Positions 17,219 through 27,429 are shown, numbered from the stretch's first letter. The stretch: 64,000 nt of DNA from Aurantimonas sp. 22II-16-19i (GCF_002088275.1 NZ_AQQS01000016.1:55778-119777); one strand, 5' to 3'. The notes: generated by a model not told the origin, from the sequence alone. Numbers and translations: made by a program.

Positions 17219-18058
17219 ATGGCGATGCTGTCGTTCGAACGTAAATATCGTGTTCGCGGAGGCACGCTGATCGGCGGCGACCTCTTCGACTTCTGGGCCG
17301 GCCCCTTCTATGTCGGCTTCTTCGGCGTGACCGCCGCCTTCTTCTCCTTGCTCGGCTCGCTGCTGATCTTCTACGACATCAGCCAGGGCGACGCGACGAA
17401 CGTCTTCGCCTTCTCGGTCAACCCGCCCTCGATCGAATATGGGCTCGGGCTCGCGCCGCTGAACGAAGGCGGCACCTGGCAACTCGTCACCATCTGCGCC
17501 TGCGGCGCCTTCTTCTCCTGGATCTTCCGGGAGATCGAGATCTGCCGCAAGCTCGGCATCGGCTGGCACGTTCCGATCGGCTATTCCTTCGCCGTCCTCG
17601 CCTACATCTCGCTGGTGGTCATCCGCCCGCTGCTGCTCGGTGCCTGGGGCCACGGCTTTCCCTACGGGATCATGTCGCATCTCGACTGGGTGTCGAACGT
17701 CGGCTACCAGTTCCTGCACTTTCACTACAATCCGGCACACATGCTGGCGGTGACCTTCTTCTTCACCACCACGATGTTTCTCGGCCTGCATGCCGGCGTC
17801 ATTCTTGGCGCGGTCAATCCCGGCAAGGACGAGGTGGTGAAATACGGCGAGCACGAGAACGCCTATTTCCGCGATTTCATCTGCTACTCGGTCGGACCCT
17901 ACGGCATCCACCGGCTCGGCCTGTTCTTCGCGCTGAACGCCGGCTTCTGGAGCGCCGTCTGCATCATCATCTCCGGTCCCTTCTGGGACAGGGGCTGGCC
18001 GTATTTCTTCGATTTCTACCTCAAGACCCCTGCCGCCATCGGCAACATCGCTTACTGA
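17219..18058 (+). CDS. pufL: Photosynthetic reaction centre L subunit
   Basis: Membrane subunit of the type-II reaction centre, holding bacteriochlorophylls, bacteriopheophytin, the quinone QB site and, with PufM, the iron. The 279-residue protein has five hydrophobic helices. Key residues sit one position later than in Rhodobacter numbering: histidines 154 and 174 (bacteriochlorophyll ligands), histidines 191 and 231 (iron ligands), and glutamate 213 for proton delivery to QB. The opening [21 protein letters not shown] is almost invariant in the family, fixing the start. pufM follows 13 bases after the stop. Confidence 0.98.
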   Translation: MAMLSFERKYRVRGGTLIGGDLFDFWAGPFYVGFFGVTAAFFSLLGSLLIFYDISQGDATNVFAFSVNPPSIEYGLGLAPLNEGGTWQLVTICACGAFFSWIFREIEICRKLGIGWHVPIGYSFAVLAYISLVVIRPLLLGAWGHGFPYGIMSHLDWVSNVGYQFLHFHYNPAHMLAVTFFFTTTMFLGLHAGVILGAVNPGKDEVVKYGEHENAYFRDFICYSVGPYGIHRLGLFFALNAGFWSAVCIIISGPFWDRGWPYFFDFYLKTPAAIGNIAY

Positions 18059-18071
18059 GGAGGGCGGCTCG

Positions 18072-19055
18072 ATGGGTACCTATTCCAGCATCTACAATCG
18101 CATCCAGGTCCGTGGACCGTTCGACCCCGGGGTGCCGCTGCGGCACTCCTCGGACACGCGGATCCAGGCCAAGACCTTCTCCTACTGGCTCGGCAAGATC
18201 GGCGATCCGCAGGTCGGCCCGCTCTATCTCGGCTGGTCCGGGGCGGCCTCGCTGGCCTTCGGCTTCATCGCCATCGAGATCATCGGCCTCAACATGTGGG
18301 CGTCGGTCGGCTGGGACCCTTACGCCTTCGTGCGCAACCTCCCCTTCCTGTCCCTCGACCCGCCGCCGGCGAAATACGGACTCAACCCGCTGGTGCCGCT
18401 CGGCGACGGCGGCTGGTGGATCCTCGCCGGCTTCTTCCTGACCGCCTCCATCCTGCTGTGGTGGGTCAGAAGCTACACGAGAGCCCGGGCGCTCGGCATG
18501 GGCACCCATACGAGCTGGGCCTTCGCCTCGGCGATTTTCCTCTACCTCTCCCTCGGCCTGTTCCGGCCGATCCTGATGGGCTCCTGGTCCGAGGCCGTGC
18601 CCTTCGGCATCATCACCCATCTGAACTGGACGGCGTCGGTCTCGGTGCTCTACGGCAACTGGTACTACAACCCGTTCCACATGCTCTCGATCGTCTTCCT
18701 CTACGGCTCGACCATGCTGTTCGCGATGCATGGCGCGACGATCCTCGCCGTTTCGCGTTTCGGTGGTGAGCGGGAAGCCGAGGAGATCGTCGACCGCGGC
18801 ACGGCGGCCGAGCGCGGCGCCCTCTTCTGGCGCTGGACCATGGGCTTCAACGCCACCTTCGAATCCATCCATCGCTGGGCCTGGTGGTTCGCCGTGCTCA
18901 CCACCTTCACCGGGGCGATCGGCGTCCTCCTCACCGGAACCGTCGTCGACAACTGGTACCTGTGGGGCGTCAAGCACGGCATCGCGCCGAACTATCCCTC
19001 GGTCTATCCGTCCTTCCCGATCCCCGACGAAGCCACGCGGAGTGTGATCCAATGA
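18072..19055 (+). CDS. pufM: Photosynthetic reaction centre M subunit
   Basis: Partner of PufL in the reaction centre. The 327-residue protein has five membrane helices; histidines 183 and 203 ligate bacteriochlorophylls, and histidines 220 and 267 with glutamate 235 complete the non-haem iron site (Rhodobacter numbers plus one). Tyrosine 211 is also kept. GAGGAGG lies before the ATG at 18072. The C-terminus overlaps the pufC start (ATGA). There is no pufX, consistent with a reaction centre that has a bound cytochrome subunit. Confidence 0.98.
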   Translation: MGTYSSIYNRIQVRGPFDPGVPLRHSSDTRIQAKTFSYWLGKIGDPQVGPLYLGWSGAASLAFGFIAIEIIGLNMWASVGWDPYAFVRNLPFLSLDPPPAKYGLNPLVPLGDGGWWILAGFFLTASILLWWVRSYTRARALGMGTHTSWAFASAIFLYLSLGLFRPILMGSWSEAVPFGIITHLNWTASVSVLYGNWYYNPFHMLSIVFLYGSTMLFAMHGATILAVSRFGGEREAEEIVDRGTAAERGALFWRWTMGFNATFESIHRWAWWFAVLTTFTGAIGVLLTGTVVDNWYLWGVKHGIAPNYPSVYPSFPIPDEATRSVIQ

Positions 19056-20704
19056 GCAGGAAACACGTCCGTTCCAGTCCGATGATCGTCGGGATCGTCG
19101 CCGCAGCCCTGGTCTTCGTCGGGCTCTACGCTCCCCCGTGGGTGCTGCCGCCGATCGAATCCATCGAGACCGGCCCGGCAGCGATCGAAATGGTGCAGTT
19201 CAAGGCCGCCAGCCGGCAACTGCCCTACAACGCCAGGCCGGTGGCGCTGGAGCCGGCCGACAACGAGGGCAGCCCCCAGGCGAGCGAGGTCTACCAGAAC
19301 GTCCAGGTGCTGGGAGGACTGACCGATGCCGAATTCACCCGGCTGATGCTCGCCATCACCGAGTGGGTCTCTCCCGAGCAGGGCTGCGAGTACTGCCACG
19401 ATCTCTCCTCGGAGCAAGGCTTCGCCGACGACGGGCTCTACACCAAGATCGTGGCGCGCAGCATGCTGCAGATGGTCCGGCACATCAACTCGAACTGGCC
19501 GGAGCACGTCGCCCCCTCGGGCGTCACCTGCTATACCTGCCACCGTGGCCAGAACGTCCCACCGCGGACCTGGTACGACCAGAACAGGCCCGGCGGCGAC
19601 CAGTTCATGGGCAAGCCGAGGCCCTGGCATCTCGAGGCCAAGACCATCCGGCAGTTCTTCCCGGACGTGCCGCTGTCGGAATATCTCATGGAGGATCACG
19701 CCAACGCGAAGATCCAGTCGTCCGATCCGCTGGTGTCCCGCACCGGCAGGGCAGAGGTCGCCCTGGAGCAGCAGGCCGAGGACATGTATCTCTTCATGAT
19801 GCACGTGGCGAACTCGCTCGGCGTCAACTGCACCTATTGCCACAATTCCCGGGCCTTCCGTGACTGGTCGCAGTCGACGCCCTATCGCTGGATCGCCTAT
19901 TGGGGCATCCGCATGACGAGGGACATCAACTCGAACTACATCCAGCCGCTCGCCTCGGTCTTCCCTGCCAATCGCAAGGGGCCGCTCGGCGACCCGGCCA
20001 AGGCCGATTGCGGCACCTGCCACATCGGCAACAACAAGCCGCTCGGGGGCTACAACCTGCTGCAACACTACCTCGTCGGCCTGACCGAGGATGGCGAGGC
20101 GCCCGATCCCGGCCCGAAGGCGGCGATCCTGATCGGCGAGGCCAAGCCGATGGCCGTCACCGGGCCGGACCAGGACGCCGCGCAGCCGGCACCGTCCGCA
20201 CCCCCGGTCTCCGAGGAGGCGATCGGTCAATCGGTGGCGCCCGGCGGCAGCGGCGATGGCGTCGAATACAGGTCGCAGGAACAGCCGGCGACCAGCGGCA
20301 GCGACGATGTCGGTGGCACCGTGCGGCCAGTGCCCCAGGACCAGGACGTCAATCCGCCGTCCTCTCCCCCGACGGGCGATTCAGCCCCGCGTGGCTCCAC
20401 GCCGTCGCAGCTCGATCCCGGAACGACGATGGAACCGAGCGAGGGCCCGGCAGCGACCGAGGGAACTGCGGATGCTCCGTCCCTCGGCCAGCCGCCGAGC
20501 AACCCACTGCCGGCGGACGACACCCCAGGCAAGACCGAACCGACGCAGATGCCACTGCCCGAGCCGCAGGGCTCGACCGGAAGCGCGCCAGCCGACGCAG
20601 GAGCCGAAACCGGAGGAGCACCCGTCGCACCGTCGGGCGACGGATCGACGCCGCCTCCCGCCAACCGCGGACCGGCACAGGGGACGACGACGCGCTTCAA
20701 CTGA
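19052..20704 (+). CDS. pufC: Reaction centre tetraheme cytochrome c subunit with long C-terminal tail
   Basis: Periplasmic cytochrome that re-reduces the photo-oxidised special pair. Four CxxCH haem sites are at cysteines 112, 160, 260 and 320 (CEYCH, CYTCH, CTYCH, CGTCH). The N-terminus is a hydrophobic helix (about 11-27) with no lipobox cysteine, so it is probably held by an uncleaved anchor. The product is 550 residues; common PufC proteins are about 330-370. The excess is a tail from about residue 345 to the end, rich in proline, glycine, serine, threonine and acidic residues, with no cysteine. The ATG overlaps the pufM stop. Two hairpins follow the gene. Confidence 0.95.
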   Translation: MSRKHVRSSPMIVGIVAAALVFVGLYAPPWVLPPIESIETGPAAIEMVQFKAASRQLPYNARPVALEPADNEGSPQASEVYQNVQVLGGLTDAEFTRLMLAITEWVSPEQGCEYCHDLSSEQGFADDGLYTKIVARSMLQMVRHINSNWPEHVAPSGVTCYTCHRGQNVPPRTWYDQNRPGGDQFMGKPRPWHLEAKTIRQFFPDVPLSEYLMEDHANAKIQSSDPLVSRTGRAEVALEQQAEDMYLFMMHVANSLGVNCTYCHNSRAFRDWSQSTPYRWIAYWGIRMTRDINSNYIQPLASVFPANRKGPLGDPAKADCGTCHIGNNKPLGGYNLLQHYLVGLTEDGEAPDPGPKAAILIGEAKPMAVTGPDQDAAQPAPSAPPVSEEAIGQSVAPGGSGDGVEYRSQEQPATSGSDDVGGTVRPVPQDQDVNPPSSPPTGDSAPRGSTPSQLDPGTTMEPSEGPAATEGTADAPSLGQPPSNPLPADDTPGKTEPTQMPLPEPQGSTGSAPADAGAETGGAPVAPSGDGSTPPPANRGPAQGTTTRFN

Positions 20705-20736
20705 GCGGCGTTCCGCTCCGGCAGGAAACAGAAATG

Positions 20737-20766
20737 ACGGCCGGGCTGCATTTGCAGTCCGGCCGT
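20737..20766 (+). terminator. First hairpin after pufC
   Basis: A 13-bp stem with one G-T wobble and a 4-base loop starts 33 bases after the pufC stop (ACGGCCGG with CCGGCCGT at its base). There is only a weak TTCC after it, so termination could be Rho-assisted, or it may mainly protect the mRNA end. Confidence 0.55.
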
Positions 20767-20779
20767 TCCACGTTCTGAC

Positions 20780-20812
20780 CAGCGGCCCGGGAGATCGACG
20801 GCCGGGCCGCTG
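20780..20812. terminator. Second hairpin after pufC
   Basis: AGCGGCCCGG at 20781-20790 pairs perfectly with CCGGGCCGCT at 20802-20811, and one more pair closes the stem; the loop is 11 bases. No T-run follows on either strand. It may stop transcripts from both pufC and the facing degP gene. Confidence 0.5.
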
Positions 20813-21111
20813 AGATGAAGCCACCAGCGGCGCTTGAGCGGCAACCCTCTTGGCACCGGTCTAAGAGCTCGGCCCACCGTGTTTGAGCTCGGCCAGAGCG
20901 ATGGCAAGCACCGCTCGGCTCCAAGCCGCGCCGCCCCTCGCCCGCTCATCGTCCGCTCGATTGCCCTGTCGTATTCGCCCGGCAACTGGCGGACCATCGC
21001 CCCCGGCCCAGGATGCCGCCGCCGCGGCAGTCACGGCCGCAGCGCGGCCGGCGGGGATCGCCCCGGTCGTCAGCGAGCCGAAGCTCGAGGCTGCAACGGC
21101 CTGCGACCGGA

Positions 21112-22794
21112 TCAGTCGATCGGCACCACCACGAAGCGCACGTCGCCATTCGTCGCGGTCAGCAGCAGGAGCGCGTTGCGGCGCCCCTCGTCCCGAAGCT
21201 TGTCGATCTTCTCCTTCACCTCGGCGGCGCTCGACACGGTCTCCTGCGCGACCTCGGTGATGGTCATGCCGACCTCGACGCCCTTCTCCGCGGCGGCCGA
21301 ATTGGACTTGACCTCCGTCACCACCGCGCCGGAGGCGTCCTGCGGCAGGTCGAACTTCGCGCGCGCTGCATCGTCGATGTCGGACAGCGACATGCCGAGG
21401 GTCTCGACGCCATTCGATGCGGCCTGCGGCGAGCCGGCGTCCGGCTTCTCCTCGTCACCGCCGGCCTCGGCCAGCAGCTTCTCGCCATCCTCCAGCCGGC
21501 CGAGGGTCACCTCGACGGTCTGCGCCTTGGCCGGCGCCGAGACCTCCTCCTTGCGCAGGATGCCGATCTCGACCGTCTTGCCGACCTTGGTCTCGGCGAC
21601 CATGCGGGGCAGGTCGTTGGAGCCTTCCACCTTGCGGCCCTCGAAGGAGACGATGACGTCGCCGACCTTCAGCGTGCCGTTGTCGGACGGCCCGCCCGGC
21701 ACGATGCCCATGACGACGGCGCCTTCGGTTTCGTCGATGCCGAGGCCCTTGGCGATGTTCTCGTTCAGCGCCTGCAGACGGATGCCGAGCCAGCCCCGGC
21801 GGGTCTCGCCATATTCGCGCAGCTGGTCGATGACGTTGACGGCGAGATTGGACGGAATCGAGAAACCGATGCCGATCGAGCCGCCGGTCGGCGAGATGAT
21901 CGCCGTGTTGATGCCGACGACGTCGCCGAACATGTCGAAGAGCGGCCCGCCGGAATTGCCGCGGTTGATCGCCGCGTCGGTCTGGATGAAGTTGTCGTAG
22001 GGGCCGGCATTGATGTTGCGGCCCCGCGCCGAGACGATGCCGATCGAGACCGAGCCGCCGAGACCGAACGGATTGCCGATCGCCATCACCCAGTCGCCGA
22101 TCCGCAGATCCTCCGAATCGCCGAATTCGACATAGGGCAAGGGCTTGCCCGCCTCGACCTTGAGGAGTGCGAGATCGGTCTTGGCATCCTTGCCGAGCAG
22201 CTCGGCGTCGAGCTGGTCGCCGTTCGGGAAGTTCACGGTGATGGTATCGGCGTCGCCGATCACGTGGTTGTTGGTGACGATCAGGCCGGAGGGGTCGATG
22301 ACGAAGCCGGAGCCCAGCGACTGGACGCTGCGCTCGCCGGGGCCATCCCTGTCACGCAACAGATCGTTGAAGAAGTCCTGCAGCGGCGAGCCTTCCGGAG
22401 CCTCGAGCGGGGGCACGCCCCGGCCGGGCCGGTCGACGCCCTGCGACGTGGAGACATTGACGACGGCGTCGAGAAGCTTGTCGGCAAGGTCCGCCACCGA
22501 AGCGGGCCCGTTGCGCGTGGCCTCGGTAGCGCGCGGCTCGGTGGAGGGCGCCTTTGCCGTGGAGCCGCCTGCGGTCGGGGGGACGGGAAGCGCCGGGACC
22601 TCGCGCTCGGAGGCATCCGGCGTTGCAGAACCTTGCGGAGGTGTCGGTGCCGCCTGTGTCTCGCCTTCGTCGGGCGCCTGGGCGGGCGCTTGCACGTCCG
22701 GGCTCTGGGCGAGCGCCGGGCCGAATGGCAGCGCTGCCGCGACGAGCGTCGCCACGACGTACGAAGACAAAGATGAGGCGCGCTTCACAGCCAT
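21112..22794 (-). CDS. degP: Periplasmic serine protease/chaperone, DegP (HtrA) family
   Basis: Trypsin-like protease for damaged envelope proteins. A signal peptide (cleavage near ALAQS, residue 30) is followed by a proline/threonine-rich spacer, then the protease domain with catalytic histidine 177 (TNNHVI), aspartate 207 (TDLALLK) and serine 281 (GNSGGPLF), and two PDZ domains. The 560-residue length includes an unusually long spacer before the protease domain. The ATG at 22794 has AAGGA upstream; a GTG lies one codon earlier. It is last in the order hflK-hflC-DUF2065-degP. Confidence 0.95.
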   Translation of the reverse strand: MAVKRASSLSSYVVATLVAAALPFGPALAQSPDVQAPAQAPDEGETQAAPTPPQGSATPDASEREVPALPVPPTAGGSTAKAPSTEPRATEATRNGPASVADLADKLLDAVVNVSTSQGVDRPGRGVPPLEAPEGSPLQDFFNDLLRDRDGPGERSVQSLGSGFVIDPSGLIVTNNHVIGDADTITVNFPNGDQLDAELLGKDAKTDLALLKVEAGKPLPYVEFGDSEDLRIGDWVMAIGNPFGLGGSVSIGIVSARGRNINAGPYDNFIQTDAAINRGNSGGPLFDMFGDVVGINTAIISPTGGSIGIGFSIPSNLAVNVIDQLREYGETRRGWLGIRLQALNENIAKGLGIDETEGAVVMGIVPGGPSDNGTLKVGDVIVSFEGRKVEGSNDLPRMVAETKVGKTVEIGILRKEEVSAPAKAQTVEVTLGRLEDGEKLLAEAGGDEEKPDAGSPQAASNGVETLGMSLSDIDDAARAKFDLPQDASGAVVTEVKSNSAAAEKGVEVGMTITEVAQETVSSAAEVKEKIDKLRDEGRRNALLLLTATNGDVRFVVVPID

Positions 22795-23026
22795 CACGGG
22801 TCCTTGATGATCTGGCGGCCCGCCCGGCCATCCGGGCGAGTCATGATGCAGGAGATGCGAGCGGAGCGGAGAAATTCGACTTATTCAAGGGGATCACCGC
22901 CTCTTGGAGAAATGGTGATCGAAAGCCGCCCTGCTTATGCGACCGTCGCCTGCCCGGTGGAGGCGACGAAGCGGTCGCCCGGATCGAGCTCGATCGGCGC
23001 GCCGGAGGGCGCCGGATGGGTCTGAC

Positions 23027-23212
23027 TCACCGCCTGGCGAGCCAGACCACCAGGACGCCGAGGCATACAGCGGCAAGACCGCCACAGCGGAGCCGCTCAG
23101 CGGGCGCGTCCATCGCAGCCCGGGCCAGCCGCTTGGCAAAGACCGGGAACAGGCAATAGACGATGCCCTCGATCACCAGAAGCAGACCGAGGGCATCGAA
23201 GAAGTCCGTCAT
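23027..23212 (-). CDS. DUF2065 family small membrane protein
   Basis: A 61-residue protein with two predicted membrane helices (FFDALGLLLVIEGIVYCLFP and LAAVCLGVLVVWLAR). It matches the DUF2065 pattern, including the EG-IYCLFP and ERLR-GLAA-LGVLVVW parts. Members commonly sit between hflC and degP, as here, which suggests a link to membrane protein quality control; no biochemical role is known. It starts 13 bases after the hflC stop. A gap of about 230 bases without a gene separates it from degP. Confidence 0.85.
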   Translation of the reverse strand: MTDFFDALGLLLVIEGIVYCLFPVFAKRLARAAMDAPAERLRCGGLAAVCLGVLVVWLARR

Positions 23213-23224
23213 TGTCGAGCCGCC

Positions 23225-24454
23225 CTACTGCACGGTCGTGGCAGCAGGAGCGTTCGTGGTGGCGCCAGCGGCGGCGGATGGCGCCGGATCCGCGCTCGGC
23301 GATGGTGCCTGGGCCGAGGCCGGAGCCGCGTCGCCCCCGGTTGCTGACCCCGGCGCGGTCGATGCCGCCGCCGCCTCGCCGGCTGCGGGCGATGCCGCGT
23401 CGGACGCGGCCTCGCCCGTCGCGCCGTCGGTTGTGCCCGGCTCGGCCGCACTCGAACTGTCGGCCGGCGGAGTGGGCGCTTCCGGCGCGACCACACCCGG
23501 CAGTGAACCGGAGGGCTGGCCAGACTCACCGGATGTCTGGCCGGATGTCTGGCCGGATGCCGGAGCCGCAGCCGCCATTCCGCCTTCGCCCTTGAAGTAC
23601 CGGAAGAATTCCGAATCCGGCGAGAGCACCATGGTGGTGCCGGAATTCTCCAGCGCGGTGCGATAGGCTTGCATCGAGCGATAGAAGTCGAAGAATTCCC
23701 GATCGACCTCGTAGGCGTTGGCGAAGACCCGGCCACGCTCGGCGTCGCCCTCACCCTTGATGATCTCGGATTCCTTGCGCGCCGTCGCGATCGTCTCCGT
23801 CACCTCGCGGTCGGCCGCCGCGCGGATCTCGCGCGCCGCCACCTGGCCGCGGGCCCTGAGCCGCTCGGCCTCCGCCAGGCGCTCGGCCTTCATCCGCTCA
23901 TAGGTCTGCTGCGAGACCTCCTGGGTCAGGTCGGTCCGGCGGATCCGGACGTCGTCGATGGTCACGCCGAGGCTCGCCGCATCCGGGCGGATCTCGTCGC
24001 GCACCTGCCGCATCATCTCGCCGCGCTCCTCCGAGAGCGCAGCCTCGAAGCCGCGTAGGCCGTAGACCCGGCGAAGCGCCGCGTCGAGACGGGTGCGCAG
24101 CCGCTGCTCGGCCTGGATGACCGAGCCGGACACGGTCCGCAGGAATGTCGCCGCGTCGGAGATGTTGTAGACCAGAAAGGCGTCGACCTCGTAGAACTTG
24201 CCGCCCGAGACCTGGACGCGAATGTCATCGAGATCGAAGCGCAGCAGCCTGTCCGGCAGCTTCTGGACGTTGTCGGCCCCGACGAAGGAGAACGGCAGCT
24301 TGAAGTTGAGACCCGGCTCGTCGATGACCCGGCGGATCTCGCCGAAGCGCAGGACGATCGCTTGTTCCCTCTCGTTGACGACGAAGACCGAATTCCACAA
24401 CAGGAGAGCGCCGACGGCCACGACGATCAGGACACCATAAAAACGGTTGGCCAT
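23225..24454 (-). CDS. hflC: FtsH-protease modulator HflC
   Basis: Membrane-anchored SPFH/prohibitin-domain protein that with HflK surrounds and modulates FtsH. An N-terminal anchor helix (residues 6-26) leads into the SPFH domain (VVNEREQAIVLRFGEI) and a long helical region (ERMKAERLAEAERLRARG). The family ends near residue 290; here about 119 extra residues follow, almost wholly Ala, Pro, Ser, Gly and Thr, including repeats of SGQT encoded by a 12-base tandem repeat at 23531-23560. The ATG overlaps the hflK stop by one base. Confidence 0.94.
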   Translation of the reverse strand: MANRFYGVLIVVAVGALLLWNSVFVVNEREQAIVLRFGEIRRVIDEPGLNFKLPFSFVGADNVQKLPDRLLRFDLDDIRVQVSGGKFYEVDAFLVYNISDAATFLRTVSGSVIQAEQRLRTRLDAALRRVYGLRGFEAALSEERGEMMRQVRDEIRPDAASLGVTIDDVRIRRTDLTQEVSQQTYERMKAERLAEAERLRARGQVAAREIRAAADREVTETIATARKESEIIKGEGDAERGRVFANAYEVDREFFDFYRSMQAYRTALENSGTTMVLSPDSEFFRYFKGEGGMAAAAPASGQTSGQTSGESGQPSGSLPGVVAPEAPTPPADSSSAAEPGTTDGATGEAASDAASPAAGEAAAASTAPGSATGGDAAPASAQAPSPSADPAPSAAAGATTNAPAATTVQ

Positions 24455-25614
24455 CAGTTGTTGGTCTCCCTGCTCGCGGTTCCGGTATTGCGCGGCTCGC
24501 CGCGATCGGCGGGCCGGTTTCGGTTGAGGTCGTTGAGCGGCAGGTAAGGCACGACGCCCTGGGCGCCGCCCGCCTCGCCGTTCTGCTCGAGGATCACCTT
24601 GTCGCTGTCGCGCAGGACACCTTCCATGGTCTCCAGGAACAGGCGCTTGCGCGTGACCTCCGGGGCCTTGCGATACTCGTCGAGAATCGAGGTGAAGCGT
24701 TGTGCCTCACCTTCCGCGCCCTGGACGACACGGCTCTTGTAGGCGGCCGCGTCCTCGCGGATCTGGGCGGCCTCGCCTCGCGACTGGCCGACCTGCTGAT
24801 TGCGGTAGCGGTTGGCTTCCTCGACGAAGCGATCCTCGTCCTGTTCGGCGCGCTGCACCTCGTCGAAGGCGTCGGCCACCTGCGAGGGCGGCGCGGCATC
24901 CTCGATCGAGATCGCATTCACCCGGACACCCGCGCCATATTCGTTGAGGGTCGCCTGGGTGATGGTGCGGACCTCGTCGGCGATGCCGGCACGATCGTCA
25001 CGGAAGACGTCCTGCACGGGGCGCCGGCCGACGACCTCGCGCATCGCACTTTCGGAGACCTGCTGCACCATTGCGACGGGATCGTCGACGTTGAAGAGGA
25101 AGTTGGCGGGATTGTCGACCTGATAGAGAACCGCGAACTGGACATCGACGATGTTCTGGTCGCCGGAGAGCATCAGGCCGGAATTGTCGCCCCGCTGGCC
25201 GGATCCGAGGGTGATCTGGCTTTCGACGATCGGCACGGTGTCCACCGTCTCGAAGGGCCAGAACATGAAGTGCAGGCCGGGCTCGGAGAGCTGCGCCTTC
25301 GGCTTGCCGAACAGCATCTCGACGCCGACCTCGTCCGGCTGCACGGTATAGACGCTCTTGAACATCCAGAGCACCGCGCCGACGATGAGGACGAGAGCCA
25401 CCCAGCCGACGGCTGCACCACCGCCACTACCGCCGCCGCCGCCGCCCGGCATCGCCCGTCGCAGCCGATCCTGGCCGCGGCGCAGGATGTCCTCCAGATC
25501 CGGCGAATTGCCCCCGCCGCCCGAAGGCCTTGGTCCCTGCGGACGCTGGCCCCAGGGGCCGCCGCTTCCGCCGCCTTTCCAGCCCCCGTTGCCGGTCTGA
25601 TTGCTCCAGGGCAT
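24454..25614 (-). CDS. hflK: FtsH-protease modulator HflK
   Basis: Partner of HflC in the inner membrane. The 386-residue protein has the typical glycine/proline-rich cytoplasmic N-terminus (residues 8-65, with a run of glycines), one membrane helix (about 68-85) and the SPFH domain starting near TVQPDEVGVEMLFGKP, then a helical region and a short polar tail ending ASRETNN. First gene of the hflK-hflC-DUF2065-degP set; the 190 bases upstream, after folA, have room for its promoter but no clear motif. Confidence 0.95.
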   Translation of the reverse strand: MPWSNQTGNGGWKGGGSGGPWGQRPQGPRPSGGGGNSPDLEDILRRGQDRLRRAMPGGGGGGSGGGAAVGWVALVLIVGAVLWMFKSVYTVQPDEVGVEMLFGKPKAQLSEPGLHFMFWPFETVDTVPIVESQITLGSGQRGDNSGLMLSGDQNIVDVQFAVLYQVDNPANFLFNVDDPVAMVQQVSESAMREVVGRRPVQDVFRDDRAGIADEVRTITQATLNEYGAGVRVNAISIEDAAPPSQVADAFDEVQRAEQDEDRFVEEANRYRNQQVGQSRGEAAQIREDAAAYKSRVVQGAEGEAQRFTSILDEYRKAPEVTRKRLFLETMEGVLRDSDKVILEQNGEAGGAQGVVPYLPLNDLNRNRPADRGEPRNTGTASRETNN

Positions 25615-25804
25615 CGATATCCTTTCAAACTGTCGGGAAATCGGGGATCGACCCGATCGAGCCCCGGCGTGACACGTCCTCAGCCCTTATAAGAACTGCC
25701 AAATTGCCTTTCAACGCATCGGTGAGCTTTTCGCCGGCCAACAAGTGCCGGCATGGTTGCAAAGCGGTTGCGCCGAGGGCGGCACGACGGGTGCCGGGCG
25801 GGCC

Positions 25805-26332
25805 TCAAGCGGCCCGGCCGATCCGATGGTAGACGGAAAACTCGGTCGCGGCGCTGTCGCGATCGCCGTGCGAGGATTCGTCGCGGCTGGATTCTGCAAA
25901 GATCGCCGGGTCGATCACGGGGAAACGGGCGTCGCCCTCCGGCCGCGCCATGACGGTGGTGACGTAAAGCGTGTCGATCCGGTCGAGGAAGAGCCGGTAG
26001 ATCTCGCCTCCCCCGGCGATCACGATTTCGTCCGCCCCGCGTGAAGCGGCACAGGAGCGGGCAATGTCCAGTGCCTCTTCGGGGCTCCGGGCGAGCCTCG
26101 CACCCTCGAACGGCACCGTATCGCCCCGGGTGAGGACGATCGTGTCGCGGCCGTCGAGCACCCTGCCGATCGACTGCAGCGTCTTGCGGCCCATGATCAT
26201 CGGCTTGCCCATGGTCAGCCGGCGATAGCGTTTCAGGTCGCTGGGGATCGACCACGGCATCGCGCCGTCCCGGCCGATGACGCGGTTCTCGGCCATGGCG
26301 ACGACGGCGACGAGGCTCGGCTGGCGGCTCAC
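25805..26332 (-). CDS. folA: Dihydrofolate reductase
   Basis: NADPH-dependent reduction of dihydrofolate, regenerating the cofactor consumed by thymidylate synthase. The 175-residue protein has [17 protein letters not shown] (substrate-binding start), [20 protein letters not shown] and the nucleotide-binding [14 protein letters not shown]. The start is GTG at 26332, overlapping the thyA stop as GTGA, so the two are translationally coupled, a logical pairing since ThyA makes dihydrofolate. Confidence 0.95.
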   Translation of the reverse strand: MSRQPSLVAVVAMAENRVIGRDGAMPWSIPSDLKRYRRLTMGKPMIMGRKTLQSIGRVLDGRDTIVLTRGDTVPFEGARLARSPEEALDIARSCAASRGADEIVIAGGGEIYRLFLDRIDTLYVTTVMARPEGDARFPVIDPAIFAESSRDESSHGDRDSAATEFSVYHRIGRAA

Positions 26333-27135
26333 ACCGCCACCTTCGCCGCGATGTGCGGATGCGCCTCGTAGCCTTCGATGACGATGTCCTCGAAGCGGAA
26401 GGCGAAGAGGTCGTCGATATCCGGATCAAGGCGCAGCGTCGGCAGCGGCAGGGGCTGGCGGGCCAGCTGCAGCCGCGCCTGGTCGAGATGGTTGGCGTAG
26501 AGATGGGCGTCGCCGAGGGTATGGACGAAGTCGCCCGGCTGCAGCCCCGTCGCCTGCGCCACCATCGCCGTCAGCAGCGCATAGGAGGCGATGTTGAACG
26601 GCACGCCGAGAAAGACGTCGGCCGAACGCTGATAGAGCTGGCAGGACAGCCGGCCGTCCGCGACATAGAACTGGAACAGGCAGTGGCAGGGCGGCAGCGC
26701 CATCTCGTCGACCAGCGCCGGATTCCAGGCCGAAACGATCAGCCGGCGGGAATCGGGGTTCTGGCGGATGGCCGCGACGACGTTGGCGATCTGGTCGATA
26801 TGGCCGCCGTCATAGTCCGGCCAGGAGCGCCACTGCGCCCCGTAGACGGGGCCGAGATCGCCGTTCTCGTCGGCCCACTCGTCCCAGATGCGCACGCCGT
26901 TCTCCTTCAGATAGGCGATGTTGGTATCGCCCTTCAGGAACCACAGCAGCTCGTGGACGATCGAGCGGACATGCAGCTTCTTCGTCGTCAGCAGGGGAAA
27001 ACCGGCGGCGAGGTCGAAGCGCATCTGATGGCCGAAGACCGAGCGGGTGCCGGTGCCGGTGCGGTCGGTCTTTTCGGCCCCCTGCGACAGGACGCGATCG
27101 AGAAGGTCGAGATACTGGCGCATCGTCTCGCTCAT
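26329..27135 (-). CDS. thyA: Thymidylate synthase
   Basis: Converts dUMP to dTMP with methylene-tetrahydrofolate. The 268-residue product has [16 protein letters not shown], the catalytic cysteine 150 in ALPPCHC, and the dUMP-binding [23 protein letters not shown] at 27135 or MRQYL at 27123 could be the start; both fit the family length. It overlaps folA downstream. The 324 bases upstream to the tmRNA promoter hold no recognisable gene. Confidence 0.97.
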   Translation of the reverse strand: MSETMRQYLDLLDRVLSQGAEKTDRTGTGTRSVFGHQMRFDLAAGFPLLTTKKLHVRSIVHELLWFLKGDTNIAYLKENGVRIWDEWADENGDLGPVYGAQWRSWPDYDGGHIDQIANVVAAIRQNPDSRRLIVSAWNPALVDEMALPPCHCLFQFYVADGRLSCQLYQRSADVFLGVPFNIASYALLTAMVAQATGLQPGDFVHTLGDAHLYANHLDQARLQLARQPLPLPTLRLDPDIDDLFAFRFEDIVIEGYEAHPHIAAKVAV

Positions 27136-27429
27136 GACAGACGGAAACGGCGGTCCGCCGTCGAGGCGAGGCCGCTCCCCCTCGAATGGCGAAGCTGCGC
27201 GCCGCTGTCGAGCCGGACCGACCGGTTTCCAGCACTTTTTTACCGCGCCCTCGCACCTCGCCCCAGCAGCTACGCGCAGCTACCGGGACAGATCGGGCGT
27301 TGCGCAGAGGCCCCGTCGCGCCGTCCCTGCACGTCCTGAGCGGCCGTCCCAGCACCGGTTCGAGGTGCACGCGAGTGGCCCGATCCGGCGATTGTCGTCC
27401 GGCAAACGTCACATCCGTCGAGACTGCTC
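27136..27429. other. Intergenic region upstream of thyA
   Basis: About 290 bases between the divergent thyA and the tmRNA promoter. It must contain the thyA promoter, but no motif, repeat or conserved small frame was recognised. Confidence 0.5.

Larger units (their letters stand above)
20705..21111. other. Intergenic region between convergent pufC and degP
   Basis: About 400 bases separate the end of pufC from the end of degP on the opposite strand. Two strong hairpins occupy 20737-20812; nothing else could be identified in the remaining stretch. Confidence 0.6.

Noticed and set aside
23531..23560. Short direct repeats as a possible CRISPR
   Set aside because: Only two to three adjoining 12-base units without spacers, and they encode SGQT repeats in HflC.
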